From the NCBI GenBank assembly GCA_035605155.1, contig DATNHC010000176.1:1-24859 (forward strand): a stretch of DNA of 24,859 nucleotides, written 5' to 3'. Shown piece after piece: positions 16,994-22,870 of this stretch; the stretch's first letter is position 1, and the number at the start of each line of letters is the position of its first letter. The notes beneath the pieces are model-generated. The model was not told the DNA's origin. It made no database searches and saw only the letters and a list, made by a program, of their open reading frames with translations. The position numbers and the translations under genes are program-made. The DNA comes from VRUE01 sp035605155 (lineage in GTDB: Bacteria > Actinomycetota > Thermoleophilia > Solirubrobacterales > 70-9).

Positions 16994-17269
16994 ATGAGCG
17001 TCCTTATCCGCTTTGCCCCCTCTGCCCTGACGGCCGCCCAGTACGACGAGTCCGTCAGCAAGCTCGAAGCCGCCGGCGACTTCCCTCCCGACGGACTCGA
17101 CTACCACGTCTGTTTCGGCACCGAGGGAAGCCTCCGCGTCAGCGAGATCTGGGATTCCCGGCAGCAGCTCGAAGCATTCGGGGAGCGACTGATGCCCGTC
17201 CTTGCCGAGGTCGGCATCGACCCCGGCGAGCCTGAAATCCTCGAGATCCACAACATCGTCAGGCGCTGA
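16994..17269 (+). CDS. Small conserved protein, possible dimeric alpha/beta-barrel fold
   Basis: This 91-residue protein has an alternating strand/helix pattern: SVLIRFAPSALTAAQYDES, then YHVCFGTEGSLRVSEIWDSRQQLEAFGERLMPVLAEVG. A strand ending in an IWDS turn, then a helix and a final strand near EILEIHNIV, is like antibiotic-biosynthesis-monooxygenase (ABM/DabB-type) ferredoxin-like dimers. Proteins of this appearance are common and uncharacterised in actinobacteria. No catalytic residue can be assigned. The start is fixed by the strong ribosome binding site. It is divergent from the F420-type reductase gene. Confidence 0.85.
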   Translation: MSVLIRFAPSALTAAQYDESVSKLEAAGDFPPDGLDYHVCFGTEGSLRVSEIWDSRQQLEAFGERLMPVLAEVGIDPGEPEILEIHNIVRR

Positions 17270-17396
17270 CGGGCGACAAGAACCGGGAACGCTTGGGCCA
17301 CCCGGTGGTGGCGCGGTCACTGAATCGGCCTAACCGGACGGTATTTGAACCAAGAGATCCGCAAGCAGATCGAGGCGCTACACATCGCCGCCGCGC

Positions 17397-17948
17397 CTAC
17401 TCTTCGTCTTCCGGCGCCCTGAACCCGACCGGGCGCTTCGGCCGGGCAGGCGGGGCGATCGGCTGCCGTAGTGTCTTGAAGATCTGGTGCAGTTGCTCGT
17501 CATGCCCACCCAACTCCCGCTCGATCTCTTCGAGCCTCTTCTCAATCCAGGCGTAGGAGCTTGCGACCCGGCGAAGCTCGACGAACGTCCGCATGATCTC
17601 GATGTTCACGGCGATGGCGCGGTCGCTGCGCAGGACGCCTGAGAGCATTGCGATGCCCCCCTCGGTAAAGACGTATGGCGCGTAGCGGCGACCCTCGTTT
17701 GAGATCACAATTTGTGATCTCAAAACTTCTGCCTCGGCTCTTGTCGGCTGGAACATGAAGTCCCCCGGGAAACGCTTTGCGCTGCGCTTGACCTGCTGAA
17801 CAAGAATCCTGGTTTCGACGCCGTAGAGATCAGTCAGATCCTCATCGAGCATCGCCTGGCGCCTGCGGACGAAAAAGATCCGCTTCTCGATCGCAGGAGT
17901 CGCTATGACTCCAGCGAGTCGGTTTCCTCTGTCGCATGAGCCATCCAA
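17397..17948 (-). CDS. ORF6N-domain DNA-binding protein, N-terminus uncertain
   Basis: The frame gives 183 residues from a TTG codon directly after a stop. Residues about 19-125 match the ORF6N domain, a KilA-N-related DNA-binding module typical of phages and mobile elements: IEKRIFFVRRRQAMLDEDLT, FPGDFMFQPT, YVFTEGGIAMLSGVLRSDRA and VNIEIMRTFVELR. A short coiled coil (about 135-160) and a basic/acidic tail follow. There is no ATG in frame ahead of the domain. An ATG at 17944 in another frame gives MAHATEETDSLES and then a stop. This would make a plausible N-terminus if one base had been gained or lost. The gene may therefore be frameshifted or use TTG. Codon use is less G/C-biased than in its neighbours, suggesting an acquired gene. 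Confidence 0.75.
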   Translation of the reverse strand: MDGSCDRGNRLAGVIATPAIEKRIFFVRRRQAMLDEDLTDLYGVETRILVQQVKRSAKRFPGDFMFQPTRAEAEVLRSQIVISNEGRRYAPYVFTEGGIAMLSGVLRSDRAIAVNIEIMRTFVELRRVASSYAWIEKRLEEIERELGGHDEQLHQIFKTLRQPIAPPARPKRPVGFRAPEDEE

Positions 17949-18083
17949 TCAGCATGCCAAACGGACCGGATGCTTTTGTCTGCGACTCGGCGCCGCTTCG
18001 ATCGAGGCCGCGACCTCTCATCAAGGGACCGAGTACACATCGGATCTCCGGAGTATCTCCGCTCCGATAGGTTCCTGAATTCT

Positions 18084-18758
18084 ATGTCGGAGGTGGACGA
18101 CCGAGCAGTCCAAATACTGATAGCTGAGTATCAGTACGTCTCGGGACTCATCCCCTTCTATCGACGCGCAGAGTTGATCGTGCTAGCCGCCACCGGCGCC
18201 CTCCTCTCCGTGATGGTCGCCGCGCTGGCAACGCTAGAGGCGGCGGAAGAAGCTCAGCGTCACGCTGAGGGGATCCTGCTTACCCTCGGCGCCTGGGTTC
18301 CAGTTCTACTACTGCTCATCGAGGCCATGGCCCTCACTCGTCTCATGCGTGCGTCACGCTACATCCTCGATTGCCTGAACCCCATCGCCTGCGATCTTGG
18401 GCAGGCTAGTTTGCTGGAGTTCGAGCGGTCTCCCGGCGCACAGTTGCTAGCAGGAATGAAGGGTCGAAGAGTCTCGACCACCCCGAAGAACGCAGGCTCC
18501 GGCGGCAAGCCCGACGCAGTTCATCACGGCGTTCGCGAGCGCTTTGCAATCTTCTTCTTCTCGAGCACCCCCGTGATCATGGCAATGGTCGCGGCGTCGA
18601 TTGGGTTGGCGCTGGGTGGGATCATTTTGGACTTCAGACTGTTGACCCTTCTCGCAGGGGGGCCTGCTGCGGTCAGCGCGACCGCAGTCGGGCTCTACGC
18701 GATATCAACGACGCACACCCATGAGTCGCGGGGCTTGAAATCGGGCGGGGAGCCCTGA
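18084..18758 (+). CDS. Four-helix membrane protein of unknown function, accessory region
   Basis: The 224-residue product has two pairs of predicted transmembrane helices (about 31-52 and 63-85, then 153-182 and 185-209) separated by a 65-residue soluble loop that should lie on one side of the membrane. No known motif is visible. The arrangement of two helical hairpins with an intervening domain recalls small effector-like membrane proteins found beside defence or mobile genes, but that is only a resemblance. The frame continues upstream to 17970. The ATG at 18084 was chosen because the hydrophobic protein starts there and TAGGTT lies 10 bases before it. Codon use is less GC-biased than in flanking genes. 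It sits between the ORF6N gene and tRNA-Pro. Confidence 0.65.
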   Translation: MSEVDDRAVQILIAEYQYVSGLIPFYRRAELIVLAATGALLSVMVAALATLEAAEEAQRHAEGILLTLGAWVPVLLLLIEAMALTRLMRASRYILDCLNPIACDLGQASLLEFERSPGAQLLAGMKGRRVSTTPKNAGSGGKPDAVHHGVRERFAIFFFSSTPVIMAMVAASIGLALGGIILDFRLLTLLAGGPAAVSATAVGLYAISTTHTHESRGLKSGGEP

Positions 18759-18843
18759 CCGTGGAAGCGCTCAATCCCGCCCGATTCGGTTTCGGTACCA
18801 AGAGCGGTACTACGAGCCGGTCTGAAGCGTAACTCGAGCCAAC

Positions 18844-18866
18844 GAGTCGGCTTCCCAAGCCGACTC
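18844..18866. terminator. Hairpin between membrane gene and tRNA-Pro
   Basis: A perfect 10-base inverted repeat, GAGTCGGCTT (18844-18853) and AAGCCGACTC (18857-18866), has only 3 bases between the arms, so the top pairs would open. It lies just beyond the 3' end of tRNA-Pro and may also serve the membrane gene from the other side. No T-run follows. Confidence 0.55.
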
Positions 18867-18877
18867 TGAAGAATCAA

Positions 18878-18951
18878 TCGGGGAGACAGGATTTGAACCT
18901 GCGACCGCTCGGCCCCCAGCCGAGTGCGCTACCAGACTGCGCCACTCCCCG
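18878..18951 (-). tRNA. tRNA-Pro(GGG)
   Basis: The 74-base minus-strand cloverleaf has acceptor CGGGGAG/CTCCCCG and D stem GCGC/GCGC. The anticodon stem CTCGG/CCGAG holds loop CTGGGGG (anticodon GGG). The T arm is GCAGG-TTCAAAT-CCTGT, and the discriminator is A. The CCA end is not encoded. Only 27 bases separate it from the divergent tRNA-Gly. Confidence 0.97.
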
Positions 18952-18961
18952 TGGGTGGCTC

Positions 18962-18967
18962 TATTCT
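18962..18967 (+). promoter_or_regulatory. Possible -10 element (TATTCT) of tRNA-Gly
   Basis: TATTCT lies 11 bases before mature tRNA-Gly in the 27-base gap between divergent tRNA genes. A -35 box at normal spacing would fall inside the tRNA-Pro gene. Confidence 0.4.
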
Positions 18968-18978
18968 GACGAATCCGC

Positions 18979-19049
18979 GCGGCGGTAGCTCAATGGTAGA
19001 GCCTCAGCCTTCCAAGCTGATGATGCGAGTTCGATTCTCGTCCGCCGCT
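18979..19049 (+). tRNA. tRNA-Gly(TCC)
   Basis: The 71-base cloverleaf has acceptor GCGGCGG/CCGCCGC and D arm GCTC-AATGGTA-GAGC. The anticodon stem TCAGC/GCTGA has loop CTTCCAA (anticodon TCC). The T arm is GCGAG-TTCGATT-CTCGT, and the discriminator is T. CCA is not encoded. Downstream, 19050-19179 holds only a weak repeat (CTGAG/CTCAG near 19071-19084) that could end the transcript. Confidence 0.97.
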
Positions 19050-19179
19050 TTGCCGAACCCATCGGGGGGCAGCTGAGACGGCTCAGGCTCCCGCGCTCCC
19101 GACCAACGACCTCGAGCTGATCGGCTACAGCGATCGCGTTAATCGTCGCCTCGCTGAGAGCGCAGCCGAGCCCGTCCCG

Positions 19180-20091
19180 TCAAGGCTGCCCGCCGGTCGT
19201 CTGCGGCGGCTTCGGCTCATCCCGCGGCTCGAGCTTGAGGTCGCGCTCGGCACCGCGCCGCCCTTCCTCGATCTCCAGCCCTCGCTCGCGCTCGGCGTTC
19301 AACTGGTGGCCAAAGAGAATTGCCAGGTTGGTGATCCAGAACCAGACGAGCAGCGCCACCAGCCCGCCGAGCGTCCCATAGGTCTTGTCATAGGAGCCGA
19401 AGTTGGCGACGTAGAGGGCGAAGGCCGCCGAGGCAAGCGCCCAGATGACGACGGCGACGAGGCTACCCGGCGTGACCCACTTGAAACCGCGCAGCCGCAC
19501 GTTGGGCGAGGCGTAATAGAGGATCCCGATCATCGTGATCACCAAGGCGACCAGCACCGGCCACTTGGCGAGGTCCCAGACGGTGACCGCGGTGTCGGAG
19601 AGGCCGATCGGCTCGGCCACGGCCTCGACCACTGGTCCGGTCATCACCAGGCCCAGCGCCACGATGGCGGTGAGCAGCACCATCACGAAGGTGACGAGCA
19701 GCTGCAGCGGTCGCAGCTTCCAGAAGGGGCGCCCCTCAGGCGTCTCGTAGATGATGTTCGAGGCGCGCATGAAGGCGCCGACATAGCCGGAGGCTGACCA
19801 CAGCGCGACCGCGAGGCCGAGCACCAGGGCGAAGCCCGCGGTGCTGCGATTCGAGGTGAGCGATTCGATCGGGCCGGAGAATGTCTGCGCCGCAGACTCC
19901 GGACCAAGTGAGGTGATGATTTCGGTCAACGTCTTCGTCGTCTCTTTGGGATCGCCCACGAGGCCAACCAGCGAGACGAGCGCGATCAGCGCCGGGAACA
20001 GCGAGAGCAACCCGTAATAGGTAAGCGCCGCCGCCCAGTCGCTGAGATTGTCGTCCCGAAACTCGGTCAGCGTCCGCTTCAGCGTCGCCAT
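19180..20091 (-). CDS. YihY/BrkB-family integral membrane protein
   Basis: This 303-residue protein fits the YihY/virulence factor BrkB family. The N-terminal FRDDNLSDWAAALTYYGLLSLFPALIALVSL, then LWSASGYVGAFMRASNIIYE and a late GFKWVTPGSLVAVVIWALAS, are characteristic blocks. A final helix pair around GGLVALLVWFWITNLAILFGHQLNAE completes about six transmembrane segments. The last 40 residues are charged and Pro-rich, a cytoplasmic tail. The family was once called ribonuclease BN in error, and its true function is unclear (proposed transport or envelope roles). AAGGAGGG precedes the ATG at 20091 as a ribosome binding site. A palindrome lies 22 bases ahead of the start. Confidence 0.92.
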   Translation of the reverse strand: MATLKRTLTEFRDDNLSDWAAALTYYGLLSLFPALIALVSLVGLVGDPKETTKTLTEIITSLGPESAAQTFSGPIESLTSNRSTAGFALVLGLAVALWSASGYVGAFMRASNIIYETPEGRPFWKLRPLQLLVTFVMVLLTAIVALGLVMTGPVVEAVAEPIGLSDTAVTVWDLAKWPVLVALVITMIGILYYASPNVRLRGFKWVTPGSLVAVVIWALASAAFALYVANFGSYDKTYGTLGGLVALLVWFWITNLAILFGHQLNAERERGLEIEEGRRGAERDLKLEPRDEPKPPQTTGGQP

Positions 20092-20112
20092 CCATCCCTC
20101 CTTGAAGTAACC

Positions 20113-20126
20113 GGTGACCAGTCACC
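20113..20126. promoter_or_regulatory. Operator-like palindrome upstream of the YihY gene
   Basis: GGTGAC (20113-20118), a 2-base CA spacer and GTCACC (20121-20126) form a perfect dyad of 6-base half sites between the YihY gene and a small helix-turn-helix gene. Its size suits a dimeric regulator. No promoter boxes can be firmly placed, and the role is inference. Confidence 0.35.
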
Positions 20127-20230
20127 TTCAACTGCCCGGCGAGACCAGAGCCAAACCAGCAGAATTCACCAGCGCGCTCGATCGCCGTGATCGCCGAATG
20201 GACGATGCGGCTGGTCTTCGAATCATCGGC

Positions 20231-20440
20231 TTAGACCAAGGCGCCGGCCTCCTCCAGGACCCGGTGGTGGTAGACGATCCTCGGCAGTGGCTCGTCCAGC
20301 GCCGCGGCCAGCTCTTGCTGGCTCATCCTGCGCTCTTTCAGCGCAGCAGCTATTCGCACCCGCAGCTGGTGCCCCAGCGCGTACTCCAAGCGCTGGTTGT
20401 CTAATGCAGGCACCCCTTGGTCTTTCGCTCCAGACTCCAT
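20231..20440 (-). CDS. Short ArsR-like helix-turn-helix protein, probably truncated
   Basis: The 69-residue product shows the start of a winged helix-turn-helix domain. ALGHQLRVRIAAALKERRMSQQELAAALDEPLPRIVYHHRVLEEAGAL corresponds to helices 1-3 of ArsR-type regulators. The protein stops immediately after the recognition helix, where family members continue with a beta-wing and often a further helix (usual length about 100 or more). The frame after the stop does not resume a clear wing. It is therefore a truncated gene or a naturally minimal DNA-binding protein. GGAAGG lies just ahead of the ATG at 20440. The next gene upstream on the same strand is the XRE regulator, 109 bases away. Confidence 0.6.
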   Translation of the reverse strand: MESGAKDQGVPALDNQRLEYALGHQLRVRIAAALKERRMSQQELAAALDEPLPRIVYHHRVLEEAGALV

Positions 20441-20549
20441 CCTTCCGACCTCACCCCTCTCGAATGGCTTTGCTGCCCCTGGGCAGCCTTTCCCGCCGCA
20501 CTTCCGCGGGCGAGTCCCACAGCTGTTGGCTCCTCGAAGTTGCAGCTGG

Positions 20550-20789
20550 TTAGCGCTGGGGCTGCTGGTCGGAGTCGTCGGGCGTCAGCAACGACACCGG
20601 CTTGACTTTGATCTGAGCAGCGATGCGCTCAAGGCTCTTGAGGGTCAGATTGCGCTCGCCTCGCTCGATGCCTCCCATGTAGGTGCGGTGGACGCCAAGC
20701 ACATCGGCGAACGCCTCTTGGCTTAAGCCGCGAGCCTTGCGGTATGCCCGCAGATTACGGCCGACGATGCGCTGCAGCTCGCCCTCCAT
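20550..20789 (-). CDS. XRE-family helix-turn-helix regulator
   Basis: The 79-residue protein is a single Cro/C1-type (HTH_3) domain. NLRAYRKARGLSQEAFADVLGVHRTYMGGIERGERNLTLKSLERIA carries the usual five helices, with the turn at SQEAFADVLGVHRTYM and the YMGGIERGERNLT motif after the recognition helix. Such small XRE proteins normally bind palindromes, including their own promoter. There is no ribosome binding site. The 30-bp palindrome 22 bases ahead of the ATG carries a mirrored promoter facing this gene (TTATCA, 17 bases, TAGCAA), giving a very short leader. No toxin gene is adjacent, so a toxin-antitoxin role is not indicated. Confidence 0.88.
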   Translation of the reverse strand: MEGELQRIVGRNLRAYRKARGLSQEAFADVLGVHRTYMGGIERGERNLTLKSLERIAAQIKVKPVSLLTPDDSDQQPQR

Positions 20790-20804
20790 GAGGGAGACGC
20801 TGCC

Positions 20805-20843
20805 TGTTTGCTACTTGACAGTCTACAGACTGATAAGTAGCGT
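20805..20843. promoter_or_regulatory. Bidirectional promoter within a 30-bp palindrome, likely XRE operator
   Basis: Outer arms CTACTT (20811-20816) and AAGTAG (20835-20840) and inner arms CAGTCT (20819-20824) and AGACTG (20827-20832) form a nested dyad with only two mismatched positions. On the plus strand TTGACA (20815-20820) and TAGCGT (20838-20843) are exactly 17 bases apart. On the minus strand TTATCA (20831-20836) and TAGCAA (20808-20813) are also 17 apart. A regulator bound to the dyad would cover both promoters. The XRE protein is the natural candidate. Confidence 0.6.
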
Positions 20844-20849
20844 TTTCGG

Positions 20850-20903
20850 TACCGTCTGGTCCAGGCAGGGAAAGGTCGTTAGCTGCCGCCTGGCCAGACG
20901 GTG
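20850..20903 (+). ncRNA. Candidate structured RNA or strong hairpin terminator
   Basis: The arms ACCGTCTGGTCCAGGC (20851-20866) and GCCTGGCCAGACGGT (20888-20902) pair over 15 base pairs with one bulged T at 20860, closing a 21-base loop that contains GGGAAAGG. The hairpin starts exactly where transcription from the plus-strand promoter (TAGCGT ending at 20843) should begin. No protein start of quality follows before the antisense tRNA-Trp. The alternative is a U-less terminator for leftward transcripts from the tRNA-Trp gene. Confidence 0.35.
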
Positions 20904-21008
20904 GTCGCGGGGGGGTGCGGACTGGGCGAGCTGCACATCGAAAGGGCTCAAGGGGGAATGACCTGCCTGCCAAGCGGGATGACGGCTCCTCAAGCCAACG
21001 GCGGCAAG

Positions 21009-21082
21009 CGGGCCAGCCAGGACTCGAACCTGGAATCCCCGGTTTTGGAGACCGGTGCCTTAGCCAATTTGGCCACTGGCCC
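21009..21082 (-). tRNA. tRNA-Trp(CCA)
   Basis: The 74-base minus-strand cloverleaf has acceptor GGGCCAG/CTGGCCC. The anticodon stem CCGGT/ACCGG has loop CTCCAAA (anticodon CCA). The T loop is TTCGAGT, and the discriminator is G, as expected for tryptophan. The 3' CCA is not encoded. Confidence 0.97.
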
Positions 21083-21149
21083 AAGGCATCCCATGCTAGC
21101 CGGCCCAGACGGCAATTCGCCACCTGGGGATCAGGTTGGCCATCGCGAG

Positions 21150-21233
21150 TGCGGGCGGAGGGACTTGAACCCCCACGGGCCGAAGCCCACCAGGACCTAA
21201 ACCTGGCGCGTATGCCAATTCCGCCACGCCCGC
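21150..21233 (-). tRNA. tRNA-Leu(TAG)
   Basis: The 84-base class II tRNA on the minus strand has acceptor GCGGGCG/CGCCCGC. The anticodon stem CCAGG/CCTGG has loop TTTAGGT (anticodon TAG). It has a long variable arm (TGGGCTTCGGCCCG) and discriminator A. CCA is not encoded. Confidence 0.97.
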
Positions 21234-21296
21234 GTGGCTGCCCCCGGCAAACGGGGCTTAACGCGCGACCAACATGGCCGCGTCGCTTCTAGATTC

Positions 21297-21302
21297 TATG
21301 AT
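21297..21302 (+). promoter_or_regulatory. -10 element (TATGAT) of the membrane protein gene
   Basis: TATGAT, one base from consensus, ends 6 bases before the GTG at 21309. No ribosome binding site is present. It fixes GTG 21309 as the likely start and suggests a leaderless mRNA. Confidence 0.5.
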
Positions 21303-21308
21303 CGTCGC

Positions 21309-21839
21309 GTGGCGGTTGGAGAGGTAAGGCCGGGTTATGAGCTGTGGCGGCCAAATCGGGAGAAGGCCGAGTCGATCACGACCAAGTTCGTGCTCGTCTT
21401 CCTGCTCGCGGCGACGGCAACGATCGCCTTCCTCGTCACGATCACCGGCTTCTCGCTGATGACCGGCGGCAGCGGCATGGGCGTCGTCTGCCTGATCTAC
21501 GCCGCGCTCTACGCCTTCTTCGCTTTCCTCGTCTTCCGCTGGAGCCGAGGCATCCTGCCCGTCGCCGCCGCTCTCTCGATGATCCTCGCGATCTTCTGCG
21601 CGGTCGGCGCCGACAGCTGGTTCGCCCGCGACAAGGCCGGTTTCGAGGAGGCGCTGATTCCGGTGCCCCTGATCGGCCTGCTGGTCGTCATCCTCGCCAT
21701 CCTGCAGCTGATCCTGGTCGCCGTCGCGCTCTACGCCTTCAACCAGAACTGGCACGTGGAGGAGGAGCGGCCGATCGGCTCCGGCGAGGACTACGGCGCC
21801 GGCGCCTCGCCCGATGACGGCGCTCCGCTGCCGGCCTGA
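21309..21839 (+). CDS. Four-helix integral membrane protein of unknown function
   Basis: The 176-residue product (GTG start) has a short basic N-terminus (RPGYELWRPNREKAESITTK), four predicted transmembrane helices (about 22-45, 55-73, 81-100 and 117-143) and an acidic Gly/Pro-rich tail. No family motif is recognised, and related sequences are probably confined to relatives of this organism. The frame extends upstream to 21234, immediately beside the tRNA-Leu(TAG) gene. The GTG at 21309 was preferred for the -10 element 6 bases ahead. It lies alone between two tRNA-Leu genes on the opposite strand. Confidence 0.75.
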   Translation: MAVGEVRPGYELWRPNREKAESITTKFVLVFLLAATATIAFLVTITGFSLMTGGSGMGVVCLIYAALYAFFAFLVFRWSRGILPVAAALSMILAIFCAVGADSWFARDKAGFEEALIPVPLIGLLVVILAILQLILVAVALYAFNQNWHVEEERPIGSGEDYGAGASPDDGAPLPA

Positions 21840-21864
21840 TCGGCACTACGCCGCACAGGCTCGA

Positions 21865-21947
21865 TGCCGGAGGTGGGAGTCGAACCCACACGCCCTTTCG
21901 GGCAATTGATTTTGAATCAATCGTGTCTGCCGTTCCACCACTCCGGC
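21865..21947 (-). tRNA. tRNA-Leu(CAA)
   Basis: The 83-base class II tRNA on the minus strand has acceptor GCCGGAG/CTCCGGC. The anticodon stem ATTGA/TCAAT has loop TTCAAAA (anticodon CAA). It has a long variable arm (TGCCCGAAAGGGCG), T loop TTCGACT and discriminator A. CCA is not encoded. Confidence 0.97.
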
Positions 21948-22030
21948 GCAGCCCACACGATAGAGGTAATGCCAGCGATCTTCCTGACCGTCGCCCGCCT
22001 GGCCGAGCCCGAATAGACTGCCCCGGCGCC

Positions 22031-22870
22031 ATGCTCGTCCACCACCTCAACTGCGGCTCGTTCTGCCCCCACGGGAAACGCCTGATCAACGGCGAGGGCG
22101 GCCTGCTCGAGAGGGGCTCGGTCTGCTGCCACTGCCTGCTGATCGAGACCGGCGAGGCCCTGGTCCTCGTCGACACTGGCTTCGGGATGGAGGACGCACG
22201 CAGTCCAGGCCAGCTCGGCGCCGGGTTCCGCCTGCTGATGAACCCGCGTCCGAAGGCCGAGACGACGGCGCTCAAGCAGATCGAGGCGCTCGGCTTTGCC
22301 GCCACCGACGTCAAGCACGTCGTCGCCACCCACCTCGACCTCGACCACACCGGCGGCCTTCCCGACTTCCCCACGGCCGAGGTTCACGTGCTCGCCGACG
22401 AGCTGGCAGCGGCGTTGCACCCGCGGCTCGACGAACGCCTGCGCTACATCGGCGGTGCCCACTGGAAGCACAGCCCGCGCTGGGTGGAGCACGGCACCGA
22501 CGGAGACGACTGGTTCGGCTTCGGCAGCGTGCGCATCCTCCCCGACCTCGACGCCGAGGTGCTGCTGGTGCCGCTGCAGGGCCACTCGCGCGGCCACACC
22601 GGCGTGGCGGTCAGGGATGGAGAAGGCTGGCTCCTGCACTGCGGCGACGCCTACTTCAACAACGGCGAGATCGCCACTCCGCCGAGCTGCCCGCCGATGC
22701 TGCGCCTCTTCCAGAACCTGACCGGCTCCGACCGCAAGGCGCGCATGGCGAACCAGGAGCGGTTGCGCGAGCTGGCGAGCAACCACGGCGACGACGTCAA
22801 GCTCTTCTGCTCGCACGATCCGTGCGAGCTCGAGCTGGCCCAGGCGAAGGCCACCAGCGCCGCGGTGTGA
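22031..22870 (+). CDS. Metallo-beta-lactamase-fold hydrolase, AHL lactonase-like
   Basis: The 279-residue protein has the metal-binding motif of the fold in the form HLDLDH (H101, D103, D105, H106), with Asp in place of the usual second His. It is followed by H189 in GHSRGHTGV, D206 in HCGDAYF and H262 in FCSHD. This set and the early strand ALVLVDTGFG are those of the lactonase/glyoxalase-like branch that includes AiiA/AttM acyl-homoserine-lactone lactonases. The true substrate is not shown by sequence, and many actinobacterial members are uncharacterised. The ATG at 22031 begins the homology, and TAGACT at 22014-22019 is a possible -10 with a very short leader. Its stop overlaps the GTG of the acetoacetyl-CoA synthetase gene, implying coupled translation. 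Confidence 0.85.
   Translation: MLVHHLNCGSFCPHGKRLINGEGGLLERGSVCCHCLLIETGEALVLVDTGFGMEDARSPGQLGAGFRLLMNPRPKAETTALKQIEALGFAATDVKHVVATHLDLDHTGGLPDFPTAEVHVLADELAAALHPRLDERLRYIGGAHWKHSPRWVEHGTDGDDWFGFGSVRILPDLDAEVLLVPLQGHSRGHTGVAVRDGEGWLLHCGDAYFNNGEIATPPSCPPMLRLFQNLTGSDRKARMANQERLRELASNHGDDVKLFCSHDPCELELAQAKATSAAV

Noticed and set aside
17341..17360. Sequence like the T loop of a tRNA (TATTTGAACC), a possible att remnant of tRNA-Pro
   Set aside because: Only about 10 bases match the tRNA-Pro gene and no complementary T stem is present, so it could be chance.
20550..20789. XRE protein as antitoxin of a toxin-antitoxin pair
   Set aside because: No small toxin-like frame lies next to it on the same strand. 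The neighbour is a short helix-turn-helix protein.
20901..21292. Plus-strand frames (GTG 20901, ATG 20957) that could use the outward promoter
   Set aside because: They read across the antisense of tRNA-Trp and tRNA-Leu, and their products are low-complexity without domain features. ATG 20957 has a weak AAGGGGG ahead of it but no coding signal.
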